Shown here piece by piece: positions 38,701 to 45,237 of a stretch of 64,000 nucleotides of DNA (the stretch's first letter is position 1; each line of letters begins with the position of its first letter). The stretch comes from Amblyornis subalaris (Eukaryota; Chordata; Aves; Passeriformes; Ptilonorhynchidae): the NCBI GenBank assembly GCA_018881555.1, contig JACAXG010000074.1:2425081-2489080 (forward strand), given 5' to 3'. A program made the translations under genes and the position numbers. Under the pieces are notes generated by a model. It was not told the origin of the DNA and made no database searches. It was given only the letters and a program-made list of their open reading frames with translations.

Positions 38701-38896
38701 CCTAAATATTTGAAAAGCCTTTAAAAACTATTTACTTTTTTCCTTTCTGCTCTGCCAGATCTACCCGGATGAAGGTCATAACATTGCTTCCGAGAAAAGC
38801 AAATATCACCTTTACAGCACAATCCTTGGGTTTTTTAGTGCTTGTTTAAAGGAGGAGACACCAATTTTACCACAGGAACCTGAAGAGGATGAATAA
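2681..38896 (+). CDS. DPP10: DPP10, 3' part of gene (17 coding exons, joined)
   Basis: The joined exons (2681-2778, 6908-7031, 9129-9167, 10262-10369, 13560-13651, 15118-15165, 15844-15965, 19749-19796, 21878-21976, 22085-22154, 29952-30146, 31713-31767, 35276-35375, 36160-36218, 36307-36379, 37405-37478, 38759-38896) give 1542 nt, an open frame of 513 residues plus stop. I recognise the protein as DPP10, a type II membrane glycoprotein of the DPP4 (S9B) family that lacks peptidase activity and binds Kv4 channels, speeding inactivation and raising surface expression. Visible parts are propeller blades (window residues 1 to about 255) and the alpha/beta-hydrolase-like domain (about 256-513). 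The nucleophile site is Gly367, with Asp443 and His475 retained. The C-terminal acidic PEEDE is typical of DPP10. The human protein has about 796 residues, so roughly 283 N-terminal residues, including the membrane anchor, lie upstream of the window. DPP6 is the nearest alternative; wording such as the GKGYGG motif favours DPP10. Confidence 0.96.
2779..6907 (+). other. DPP10: DPP10 intron
   Basis: A 4.1 kb AT-rich intron. It holds two copies of GAAAATTTTCAT at 3473 and 3494, and the A-rich tract at 5689-5711. Nothing else was recognised. Confidence 0.85.
5689..5711. repeat. A-rich tract
   Basis: Fourteen A residues, one G and eight A residues, then GG, lie in the intron after the first window exon. 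It could be a poly(A) tail relic, but no retroposed sequence was recognised before it. Confidence 0.9.
6908..7031 (+). CDS. DPP10: DPP10 exon: propeller segment with NIS sequon (residues 33-74)
   Basis: This 124-nt exon completes the split Arg codon and ends in phase 0 before GTAAGT. It encodes EYYITMVKW, then [16 protein letters not shown] and CETTTGAC. The NIS is a candidate N-glycosylation site on the extracellular propeller. The two cysteines, with a CETTTGAC spacing, correspond to the DPP4 C385-C394 disulfide by family analogy. Confidence 0.96.
7032..9128 (+). other. DPP10: DPP10 intron
   Basis: A 2.1 kb intron ending in a long pyrimidine tract (9102-9126) just before the microexon. No repeats or other genes were recognised. 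Confidence 0.85.
9129..9167 (+). CDS. DPP10: DPP10 39-nt microexon (residues 75-87)
   Basis: This very short exon of 13 codons encodes [13 protein letters not shown], phase 0 at both ends, followed by GTACAG. It is preceded by an unusually long pyrimidine tract (9102-9126), as is common for small exons that need strong acceptor recognition. Because its length is a multiple of three and both neighbours are phase 0, skipping would keep the frame. The sequence matches the KYEM...W...Q segment of DPP10. Confidence 0.93.
9168..10261 (+). other. DPP10: DPP10 intron
   Basis: A 1.1 kb AT-rich intron between the two phase-0 symmetric exons. Nothing further was recognised. Confidence 0.85.
10262..10369 (+). 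CDS. DPP10: DPP10 exon: propeller segment (residues 88-123)
   Basis: This 108-nt exon of 36 codons is phase 0 on both sides, with a TTTATAG acceptor and GTAAGG donor. It encodes [20 protein letters not shown] followed by QGGRGEFHH, a highly conserved stretch of DPP10 in the propeller. It is symmetric, so it could be skipped without a frameshift. Confidence 0.96.
10370..13559 (+). other. DPP10: DPP10 intron
   Basis: A 3.2 kb intron. The stretch at about 12,430-12,660 is AT-rich but of high complexity, as in conserved noncoding elements; this is only an impression. Confidence 0.85.
13560..13651 (+). CDS. DPP10: DPP10 exon: propeller segment (residues 124-154)
   Basis: This 92-nt exon follows CTCTCCAG and ends in the first two bases of an Ile codon before GTAAGC. 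It encodes [20 protein letters not shown] and a YDENTQK turn. These are typical propeller beta strands of the family, close to the human sequence. Confidence 0.96.
13652..15117 (+). other. DPP10: DPP10 intron
   Basis: A 1.5 kb intron. Open frames at about 14,290-14,740 on both strands resemble no known protein and are taken as chance. Confidence 0.85.
15118..15165 (+). CDS. DPP10: DPP10 48-nt exon: propeller segment (residues 154-170)
   Basis: This short exon starts after GACACAG and ends before GTAAGA. It completes the split Ile codon and encodes [15 protein letters not shown], with the following Ser codon split over the next intron. The YFLSTESSPRGRQL string is a DPP10 signature. Confidence 0.95.
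15166..15843 (+). other. DPP10: DPP10 intron
   Basis: A 0.7 kb intron with a T-rich 3' end. Nothing else was recognised. Confidence 0.85.
15844..15965 (+). CDS. DPP10: DPP10 exon: cysteine-rich propeller segment (residues 170-211)
   Basis: This 122-nt exon lies between TTCCACAG and GTAAGC. It encodes [20 protein letters not shown], then CTYF...[13 protein letters not shown]. Four cysteines occur in the arrangement CxxC, then C, then C, equivalent by homology to the DPP4 disulfides C444-C447 and C454-C472. It ends in the first base of a Gly codon. Confidence 0.96.
15966..19748 (+). other. DPP10: DPP10 intron
   Basis: A 3.8 kb intron that includes the G/T tract at 16,946-16,990. A 149-codon minus-strand frame at 16,090-16,539 is not recognisable as a protein. 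Confidence 0.85.
16946..16990 (+). repeat. G/T-rich tract, possible G-quadruplex
   Basis: Four runs of three or more G (16946-16949, 16959-16961, 16973-16975, 16979-16981) are separated by loops of 9, 11 and 3 bases, all G/T. Being on the sense strand, it could fold in intronic RNA. The loops are long for a stable structure. Confidence 0.5.
19749..19796 (+). CDS. DPP10: DPP10 48-nt exon: propeller segment (residues 211-227)
   Basis: This short exon lies between GAAAACAG and GTGAGT. It encodes [15 protein letters not shown] plus split codons at both ends. It corresponds to the GPRVPVVSLHST segment of the human protein and is somewhat diverged. Confidence 0.92.
20241..20285. repeat. Possible ancient amniote repeat fragment
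   Basis: CAGAACAACTCCACTGAAGT and the following TTTCAATGGAGAC resemble the 'actccactgaagtcaatggag' core of the same dispersed family suspected near 38440 and 41060. It is short and diverged. Confidence 0.3.
20781..20821. repeat. T-rich tract
   Basis: About 41 bases consist almost only of T with three C interruptions. It lies in the intron before exon 21878. Confidence 0.95.
21343..21371. repeat. Polypurine tract
   Basis: A G run is followed by A runs broken by single G residues, a pure purine tract in the intron before exon 21878. Confidence 0.9.
21878..21976 (+). CDS. DPP10: DPP10 exon: propeller to hydrolase junction (residues 227-260)
   Basis: This 99-nt exon follows TTTCTAG and ends before GTAAAT. 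It encodes [18 protein letters not shown] and the IKMLHIEDY element. This is where the chain passes from the last propeller blade to the alpha/beta-hydrolase domain. The lysine-rich middle is diverged from the human sequence, but flanking motifs fix the identity. Confidence 0.93.
22085..22154 (+). CDS. DPP10: DPP10 exon: start of hydrolase-like domain (residues 260-283)
   Basis: This 70-nt exon begins after AAAAG and ends with AT before GTAAGT. It encodes [20 protein letters not shown] and LI, the first strands of the alpha/beta-hydrolase fold. The last codon is completed by the next exon, across the largest intron in the window (7.8 kb). Confidence 0.95.
26291..26318 (+). repeat. 14-bp tandem duplication
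   Basis: GATGCTCATGAA is repeated after two spacer bases, giving two 14-bp units that differ only at the end. It lies in the 7.8 kb intron. Confidence 0.8.
29720..29766. promoter_or_regulatory. CpG-dense intronic patch
   Basis: Eleven CpG dinucleotides occur in 47 bp, within an intron otherwise nearly free of CpG. It lies about 185 bases upstream of the 195-nt DPP10 exon and 109 bases upstream of an ATG that opens a frame continuous with that exon. It is too short to be a standard CpG island. It may mark an internal promoter, a retained GC-rich insert, or a chance cluster. Confidence 0.4.
29875..29951 (+). other. Open frame with signal-peptide-like start, continuous with DPP10 exon
   Basis: An ATG at 29875, preceded directly by an in-frame TAA, starts a frame that reads without interruption through the splice acceptor into the exon at 29952. 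The first 25 residues have a basic residue at position 9 and a hydrophobic run from about 10 to 24 ([15 protein letters not shown]), resembling a signal peptide. Spliced onward, it would give 256 residues, just the hydrolase-like domain. The start context is weak (T at -3, A at +4). This could be chance, as 77 bases of open frame are unremarkable. Confidence 0.25.
29952..30146 (+). CDS. DPP10: DPP10 exon: hydrolase-like domain core (residues 283-348)
   Basis: This 195-nt exon, the longest in the window, follows TATTTGCAG and ends before GTACGT. It encodes [37 protein letters not shown] and [11 protein letters not shown]. The DGRGSGFQG strand-turn is characteristic of S9B-family hydrolase domains. 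The junction codon is ATT (Ile) where human DPP10 has Met. The same frame is open upstream to an ATG at 29875 (see the regulatory entry and finding). Confidence 0.97.
30147..31712 (+). other. DPP10: DPP10 intron
   Basis: A 1.6 kb intron with the TTC tract at 30,796. A stretch at 31,455-31,500 (GATGCTTAAATTCAGACATC) faintly resembles the dispersed amniote repeat suspected elsewhere. Confidence 0.85.
30796..30816. repeat. (TTC)n tract
   Basis: Five or more TTC units in a pyrimidine run lie in the intron after the 195-nt exon. Confidence 0.85.
31713..31767 (+). CDS. DPP10: DPP10 exon: strand before nucleophile elbow (residues 348-366)
   Basis: This 55-nt exon, between CCTTTCAG and GTAATG, encodes [18 protein letters not shown]. 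It ends exactly two residues into the nucleophile-elbow motif G-x-[S]-x-G-G, so the elbow is split by the next intron. Confidence 0.96.
31768..35275 (+). other. DPP10: DPP10 intron splitting the nucleophile elbow
   Basis: A 3.5 kb intron interrupting the GKG codons of the degenerate active-site motif. It carries the MIR at about 32,503-32,700. Nothing else was recognised. Confidence 0.85.
32503..32700 (+). mobile_element. MIR SINE, ancient
   Basis: The sequence carries the MIR core: TAAGAGCAGC near 32507, then CTGCTGCTGAGTTACTGCAT, GGGCAAGTCATTTAACCTGC, AAGATGAGGA, and the tail-like TAATGTTTGTGGCTATTATT near 32674. Relative to the consensus it lacks roughly 60 bases between the TTTGAGGA block and the tail. 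It lies in the 3.5 kb intron between the 55-nt and 100-nt DPP10 exons, in the sense orientation. Confidence 0.8.
35276..35375 (+). CDS. DPP10: DPP10 exon: degenerate nucleophile elbow (residues 367-400)
   Basis: This 100-nt exon opens with GGG TAC GGT GGC, so the elbow reads GKGYGGY where active DPP4 has GWSYGGY. The catalytic serine is therefore glycine (codon 35276-35278), explaining the lack of peptidase activity known for DPP10. The exon continues with [20 protein letters not shown] and TDMKLY. The Cys corresponds to DPP4 C649, which pairs with the cysteine in the last exon. It ends before GTGAGT. Confidence 0.97.
35782..35815 (+). repeat. Perfect 17-bp tandem duplication
   Basis: TTTGGGCACAGGCTATG occurs twice back to back with no mismatch, in the DPP10 intron after the nucleophile-elbow exon. 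Absence of divergence suggests a recent event. Confidence 0.95.
35866..35978 (+). repeat. G/T-only strand-asymmetric tract
   Basis: This stretch is made almost wholly of G and T (units such as TTTGGTTTTGG), with a central T run of about 18. It lies in the DPP10 intron between exons 35276 and 36160, close to the 17-bp tandem duplication. Confidence 0.9.
36160..36218 (+). CDS. DPP10: DPP10 exon: hydrolase-like domain (residues 400-419)
   Basis: This 59-nt exon between TTTTTACAG and GTAAGT encodes [19 protein letters not shown]. The SERYLGMP string is conserved across the DPP4/6/10 family. Confidence 0.96.
36307..36379 (+). CDS. DPP10: DPP10 exon: retained triad Asp (residues 420-444)
   Basis: This 73-nt exon starts 88 bases after the previous one, following TTCACTAG. 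It encodes [20 protein letters not shown] and TAD. The aspartate of HGTAD (36376-36378) is the family's charge-relay Asp and is kept despite loss of the serine. The donor is GTAAGT. Confidence 0.97.
36380..37404 (+). other. DPP10: DPP10 intron
   Basis: A 1.0 kb intron with nothing recognised beyond ordinary noncoding sequence. Confidence 0.85.
37405..37478 (+). CDS. DPP10: DPP10 exon: hydrolase-like domain (residues 444-468)
   Basis: This 74-nt exon between TTCTTGCAG and GTATGT encodes [20 protein letters not shown] and YTMQ. The NYT is a second candidate N-glycosylation sequon, also present in human DPP10. Confidence 0.96.
37479..38758 (+). other. DPP10: Last DPP10 intron
   Basis: A 1.3 kb intron holding the possible ancient repeat at 38,396-38,500. 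Confidence 0.85.
38396..38500. repeat. Possible ancient amniote repeat fragment (TCAATGGGA-type)
   Basis: CATTGATGTTAATGGGATCT followed by GGATGCCTAGGCACTATTGA resembles a dispersed repeat common in turtle and crocodilian genomes, which carries a 'caatgggagttaggcacctaa' core. The assignment is from memory of that core and is tentative. It lies in the last DPP10 intron. Confidence 0.35.
38759..38896 (+). CDS. DPP10: DPP10 terminal coding exon (residues 469-513, stop)
   Basis: The last coding stretch follows CTGCCAG and ends in TAA at 38894-38896. It encodes [20 protein letters not shown], then a CLKEE segment and the acidic tail QEPEEDE. The His in DEGHN (38777-38779) is the retained triad histidine. 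The Cys matches the C-terminal partner of the hydrolase-domain disulfide in DPP4 (C762). Confidence 0.97.
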   Translation: MYPDEGHNIASEKSKYHLYSTILGFFSACLKEETPILPQEPEEDE

Positions 38897-39060
38897 GGAA
38901 GCCTATTTGTGCAGCACTGAAGGGGACTCACTTTGCGGCTCAATAAAACCTTAAATAAAAGTGACTGTAAGATTGCAGATTCTGCAGAAGCTCAAGGGCA
39001 GCTAAAGGATATCACAGTGGAACAGCACATTTACAGACAATGAGCTAATAAACTGGAATT
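38897..39060 (+). other. DPP10: DPP10 3' UTR, proximal part
   Basis: Sequence directly after the stop holds AATAAA hexamers at 38942-38947, 38954-38959 and 39047-39052, any of which could direct cleavage. Further AATAAA copies at 39395, 40200 and 40998 would allow longer UTRs. The true end cannot be fixed from sequence alone. Confidence 0.6.
38942..38959 (+). promoter_or_regulatory. Tandem poly(A) signals
   Basis: Two canonical AATAAA hexamers lie 12 bases apart (38942-38947 and 38954-38959), 46 bases after the DPP10 stop codon. If used, the 3' UTR would be only about 80 bases, so they may be minor sites. Confidence 0.45.
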
Positions 39061-41049
39061 CGACTACCAAGTCCAAACATATTACCAAGGGACAAAACCT
39101 TTACCTTTGTGGAAGGTCAACAGTTGGTTACAGTTTCCTGGAAGAACTTAGTTTTGCATAAGTGTAGGGTTAGTGCATGTTTGTTATGTTAAACCTCACT
39201 GTTGGTTCTGTAAGTGGTTGCTTGGGTTTTCTTTTAATTTAAATGCACATCTTTATTCATCTTTGCATAAGGCACAACCTATCGTAAGTATTATGGCCAC
39301 TAATATTCTAAAAGGTGAACTGCAATCTAACACTGTAATGTTACAATAAGTGCAATTCNTCTGCTGTCTATTACACATAAGAAACCACAGAGATAATAAA
39401 GAGCACGATATTTTCTCTAGTTTCTGCTCAAAGGGGATATTGTCTAGTGCATCNTATAACATGGGATATTGAAAATTATTTTGCCCCACACAATTTCAGC
39501 ATTTACAATTATTNCTGTACCTGCTAGTAACCAATAGGGGACTTGTTGGTGGTGTGCTCTTGGTCTTTATGTGTGTACCCAGGACTCCCTAAGCAGAAAA
39601 TCTTTCTGAGCTTGAAGCAAATTTTTCAAGATGTAATTGACAGCTGTATTTAAAAGAATATCTGCAATTGAAATGATTCCCCAGTCCAAAATGTATCTAT
39701 TGTTTCCTTAATATCTGTTTGAGTTGTGTTTTGGTATTGTTTATAGTAGTTAATAGTTTGCTGGTTACACTCTAATTTTAGAATANGCTACTTTGTCACA
39801 TGTAAATTAGATACATAAATATTAAATTATAGTTTCAGATAAAGAAAGTTTATTAACAATGTATAATGCCACTGAGTAATACTTTACACCTCAAATGAAG
39901 ACATATTTTGTATAGTGCATCTTCCTTTCCTTCCATCTGGTCTCAGATGTAATTCTAATGTCCATCGGGGTGGTGATGTAGCTGGAACACACCATTAGTT
40001 TTTATTCCAAGGCTGCTCATTAAGTCTCCTGCAACAACATTTAGCTGCAACAGCATCACAAAGAAATGAAATGTTTTTCATTCGAGGCAAAGGAAGATCT
40101 GACAAGTCAGATTTTATTATTTATTTGGAGGGTGAGCCCCTCCCGCATCCATTTATTTGATGCCAGGGTGAAGTACAGCAAGAGAAATTGAAAGTATGAA
40201 ATAAACAAGGCACCAGTTTGGGTTTGCAGAATATTAACTCTGATCACGGAAATCAAGTACAGTGCTGGCTTAATTGGAGNTATCTTCCTGAAGGTATATG
40301 AAAACTCCTGACAGATGCTGTGCCACTTATAGGAGAATAGCTGTAGTTTTTTTTATTTTTGGAAATATTCCAAATACTTTCCTATCCAATTAAGGTTTAA
40401 TTTCTTGCAAGAATAAAAAGAAGGTAATTTTCGAAGGTAAATATACTATTTAAGATGTAAATTTCTGCATATTTTATGAGAATGGGAATTGTTTTTAATG
40501 TAACCAAAAATCACCTGAAGCTTTTTTACTCATCACTTCCTCCTGGAATGTTTTCTTNCACAGTTAGGATTTTTTTATGATGCAAATAATTAATTTGTCT
40601 GAAAGGCGTGGTTTTATGGAACACTGGAAAGTCTCTTGTCCTTTAATGTTTAGTATTTATCTTGTTTTATTAGCAATGTTCAACTATTTTTCNATTAGTT
40701 TAATACAGTTTTAATGTGCAATGATATCTTGTTTGGGTCCCAGTGTCACCACGAGGTGTGGCTTTGCTTTGTGGCATTTACAGTACATATGGATTACATA
40801 TGTATAATAGAGGTAGGGTATGTATNTATGGGGGCTGCTATGTGCACTGCAGTGAGATCACGCAAAACAACAGGAAAAGTGAGAGCAGAATTCAAACAAG
40901 GTTTTGCAAGTCCTGTTTTCTATAGAGGAGCAGCATTTTCAAGGCTTCTGTTGGCTGGGACTGCTGGTTTGTGATTTTATAAATTACACCATCACTTAAT
41001 AAACGCTCACCTGACAATCCTGATGCTTTTCCTAACCNGACATGGTAAA

Positions 41050-41082
41050 TGAGGTCCTAATCCAGCTGAATTCAATGAGATG
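41050..41082. repeat. Possible ancient amniote repeat fragment
   Basis: AGGTCCTAATCCAGCTGAAT followed by TCAATGAGATGG resembles the 'cctaatcctgctgaagtcaatggga' core of the family noted near 20260 and 38440. It is a low-certainty call. Confidence 0.3.
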
Positions 41083-43373
41083 GTTCTTCCCAATTTGAGC
41101 CACATGCACATGAAGGAAACACAAGCTGTGTGCACGAGCTGAGAGTACCACATGGATTCAGTGTGCGGAGAATACGGGAAAAGGTCAATTCTCCCAAAAT
41201 GTGCTGGTGTTTCCTGTGAAACAGCCACTCAGTGCTCATATTTACTGTGCATCACACTTAGTTGTGTTTAGTTGCCTGCAAAAGGAGACAAACAAGGCTT
41301 GTGTCTCAGCAATGGGTTTATGCAAGTGCTCGGGAAATAGATTCTCCCAGATCTGGGGATCCCACAGCCTGTTTCCTCCTTCCCCTATAGTTCTCTGTGT
41401 CAGGCTCTTGTCCCCTACCCCTTCTACCCCAGTATCTCACCACCAATTTACCTGGCTTTGAACATATCATGAGGACGTGGCCTTCTGTAAGAATGCCTTT
41501 TCGCAAGATTGGTATGTTTAAAAAACGTGTTATCTGAAATGGGGTTTATCTGGGTGGAAATGTGGTCTGCTTTTAATGTTTTCATTATTTCTCACACTGC
41601 CCTACAAATGCAGGTATTTTTATATAAATGTGTATACGAGGGTGAGCATCAGATGCAGATTAACTGCATTGACTGAAATTTTTATGTATGAGTTGAATTC
41701 AGACATTGGAAAAGTGTTTGCCAGATGCAAGCTCTGCTAGTTAGACTGAAGAGTTTGGGGTAAAACGTCCCTCTACTTTTGCTGACCTGTTCAAATAATC
41801 CTTCCACTTACAACACAGCTAAACAGTGTTACCTGTCAAATTCTACATACAGAGCTAATGGCAGTCGTTAATTACTCTATGTGATCTGTCGTAGTGATCA
41901 AGAATTAGTACACCTTGCACCAAAATAGCATGAAAACCATAGATTTTTTGTAGCTTATCCATTGTTAAGCACCGTGATTACATTTCAGGTCTGAAAAATT
42001 ACTGTTTGATTGAGCTGTCCTTACAATACNACACTTACTAGACAAGACCTATGAAGCTAGGGAATCAGCAAATCTGTTTGCTGCTTGCTAGCTAGAGCTT
42101 ATCTTTTACCTTCTTGATTTCCTCTCTCCTTTTTCTGCTATTACGACTTGCAACACCTATGAAACCTGTAGGTCATATTGAAATTTCAATTACATTACAA
42201 AATCGGGTGTAACTGCGTGTCAGTTGGAATATTTTCCCCAGATTGTTGAGAACGAAGAAAGGCTGACTATTTTTAAAATTAATTTATTTAATCTTTCAGC
42301 AGGGAGGATGGAATGATTTATGACCCGGTGTTATCAACGTCTGCTATGATTTTCTGTAACCAGCTGTTCCTTGTTCCTTGGTTTTTGGCATATGTAGATC
42401 TCCCTGGGTCTGAAAGTGAAGATGGTTGTCTCTGTTCTCTCAGCTCTGGCACTCACTGTGAGCATGGAGTCAGTTAGGTTCATTTAGTTGAGAAATTGCA
42501 CCTTTTAAGNCAGAAGAGCTTGTATTTGATCTGAAGCCAAAGATTCTCCTTGGAAACTTGGAATATTGAGTGTTGGCTCCTTCAGTAAAATGCAGAGGAT
42601 GCGAGGTGTGACCCAGTGTCCCTCCTCACAGGTTTGTTAGACGTTACTGAAGAAACAAGCAAGAGGAAGATGAGCCAAAGATCCTGCATGCCTCTTTCTT
42701 CTGCACAAAGCACACAGGCAAGGTGCAGTGGTCCTGGTGCTTTGTATTTACTGCAAGTAACTCCTCCTGGCAAGCTGGTTGCCTCCAGGGAAGGAAGAAC
42801 CTCACTGGTATTGATTGCTGNTGCATCTTCTGCAAAACATCTCTCAATGGATTTAAGATTCCTTCTCTTTATCCTCGGAATGATTTCAAGAGTGCTACAG
42901 AGAATGGGGAGCTCCTGGGATGTGGCTAAAGAGAGTCACAACTTCCAAGTCGCCTGGAGCTTTGAANAGGAAAAAATAGGATTTAGTTGAACCTCTGTCT
43001 GTTGAATTTCAGACATGAAAGCTGAGAAGGAGCCCGGCTTTGAGGAGGTAGGTGGATGACAAGTGTTAGTGATTTGCTCACCAGGGAGGTAGAACAACAA
43101 ATGTAGCACCTAAATGTGCAGTGGTAAGTAAAATAAATGCTTGTTTTCCAATGTCTGCAAATTATGGTGTTAGATTAAGTTGATCAGGTATTTGGATAGA
43201 ATTAAGGAAATTAAACCACCTGAGTGTAAGCAGCCCAAAGTTTCCATTAAACTTGGGACTAGACTTCTTTCCAGTATAATTAGTTTAGAAATCCAATATC
43301 CTACTTTTATGTAAGTGGAANTTAACAACAAAAAAATTGATTTAATAATGCCCGTACCCCATGAGGACACAAA

Positions 43374-43399
43374 TTATATATATGTATATATATATATAC
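43374..43399. repeat. (TA)n microsatellite
   Basis: The tract is alternating TA with one interrupting G (TATATATGTATATATATA). It is a short microsatellite in the downstream region. Confidence 0.9.
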
Positions 43400-45167
43400 A
43401 ATTCTTTTTAATTAAAATATCCCATAAAGTGCTAACAGCCCNTTTTTAGATTTCATGGCCAAAGAAAAAAGAAAAAAAAAAAACACCAAAGCTTCTGATT
43501 GATAAAACCATCAGAGGGAATATAGTTGGTAGGGAGATGCTTAGGAAATATTTCCCTAAGGGAAGTGTTGTTTTCTGCTGTGACGTATTTTGTGTTATAA
43601 GTGAGCTGAGAGTGCAGCTGTCAGGGGTNCTTCTGAGGGGATTTAGATGTTGATGCACAGGCAGGTGTTCTCATCCCCCAGACAGTGCAGAACCTTCCCA
43701 GCTCTCTGTGGAGGGGGGCTGTAATCCAAGATTTTAGTCCATCAAAGAGCACAACTGATAGGCAGAGGCGTGAAACTGCTGCCTCGGGAGTAGGAAGAAT
43801 ATTGTTAAAAAATGGCTGAGCAATATGGTCATCTTGCTGCTGTCCAGTTTGTCAGGGGTGAGGGTGGGGGCTTGGCCAGGGCAATGGTGACCGACGCAGC
43901 ACTCCCAGCTGACAGAGCAGCTGGCAGCAATTACAGCTCCAGCAGGGTCTGTAAATGCTTGAACTTCACTGAGGAAAAAAAAAGGAAAGGGCATAGAATG
44001 CGTGGCCAGAATATCTTGCCTCTGATAGTGCTGCAGAAGAGCTGCTTTAATAAAATGGGCAGATGCCTCCAAAATCCTAATGAAGAGCAAAGCACGCCTG
44101 AAGAAGTGCCCTGGTTTGTTCCACCTCTCAGCCTCTTCCTGGCACATACATTTGACAAATAAAATAGTGTGTAAATCCATTCTTGAGAAGGTTTTCAGCA
44201 CCATTAGGAGAGAGGTGAGAAAGAAAAGTGTTCTGGGAAGACAAGCAAAGAGACATTTTATTGCAATGTGTTGCTCTATACAGAGCTGTCGCTCTGAAAT
44301 AAAGTGGTGCACTGGTAACCTTAGAGACAAGTGTAGCCAGTGCTTGATTCAATAAACTTTCAACCAAGGCAAGAAAGCCAGATCATTCAGTTATTTCCAC
44401 AAAAGAATGATGANTTACGTGGGTTTCTTATGGATTTTCAGTCCTGTGTTTGATTTATAGCCTACATTTCAGATTGTCATTATAAGATAGGAATTGTTAA
44501 ATATAATTCCACATTTCAAACAAGCAGTTACAGTAAAATATTTCATTTTTCNTAAGAGTGCAAATTGTTACATTTAAAGGTATTTACATTGTCAATTTCA
44601 CTGTTCTTCCTTTTGGGTTGTAGAAGACACTAAATCTATTGGGCTCACAGGTTTTTTAATTGGAGTGGAAATTGCACTGAACTTGGACAGGGAGGCTTAT
44701 CTGTTTTTGTAGGAATTGCTTATGGAAATACAGTGAATCTGAATACCAGTGAAATATTTGAAGGAGGTTTTATATATGAAAAATATAGAACATCGTACGA
44801 AAAATGCACATTACTCTAGGAAGTTGAGGACCACAAATGAAGGAACGAGTATAGTCATTTGACAGTATAATCATATTTAGGCAAGAGAAAAGAAGAGACA
44901 GTGTGGAAAATTAATTTAGGCAGAACTTTCAGGCTTAAAGGAAGGACTGTGAGAGAGCATATCAAATTTTGTAGCTTTGCTTTATCCTACATTGTTTTTG
45001 TTCAAGAATTTCTTTCTGAGATGAGGCTGGAAGAAAGGTTGTGGGCAGATTATTCCAACAAGGATCTGAACCCTATGAGCCATTTTCTTACTAAAGAAAA
45101 TTTTGAAAAATCCAAGCCCAGAGTGTAAGCTAGGAGCTTAGCAACAACAAATTGGAAGAGAGGGATT

Positions 45168-45237
45168 CAGCTGATTTCAAGGAGAAGCACAGTGAAATCA
45201 GTGCAGCTGATTTCAAGAAGAGGCCTCAGCACAGTGC
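45168..45237 (+). repeat. Imperfect 36-bp local duplication
   Basis: CAGCTGATTTCAAGGAGAAG at 45168 recurs as CAGCTGATTTCAAGAAGAGG at 45204, and both copies are followed by CACAGTG. This is an imperfect tandem copy in noncoding DNA. Confidence 0.7.

Noticed and set aside
43734..44330. 198-codon minus-strand open frame, the longest in the window
   Set aside because: Long frames are open on the opposite strand too, composition is not protein-like, no family is recognisable, and there is no splice or start context.
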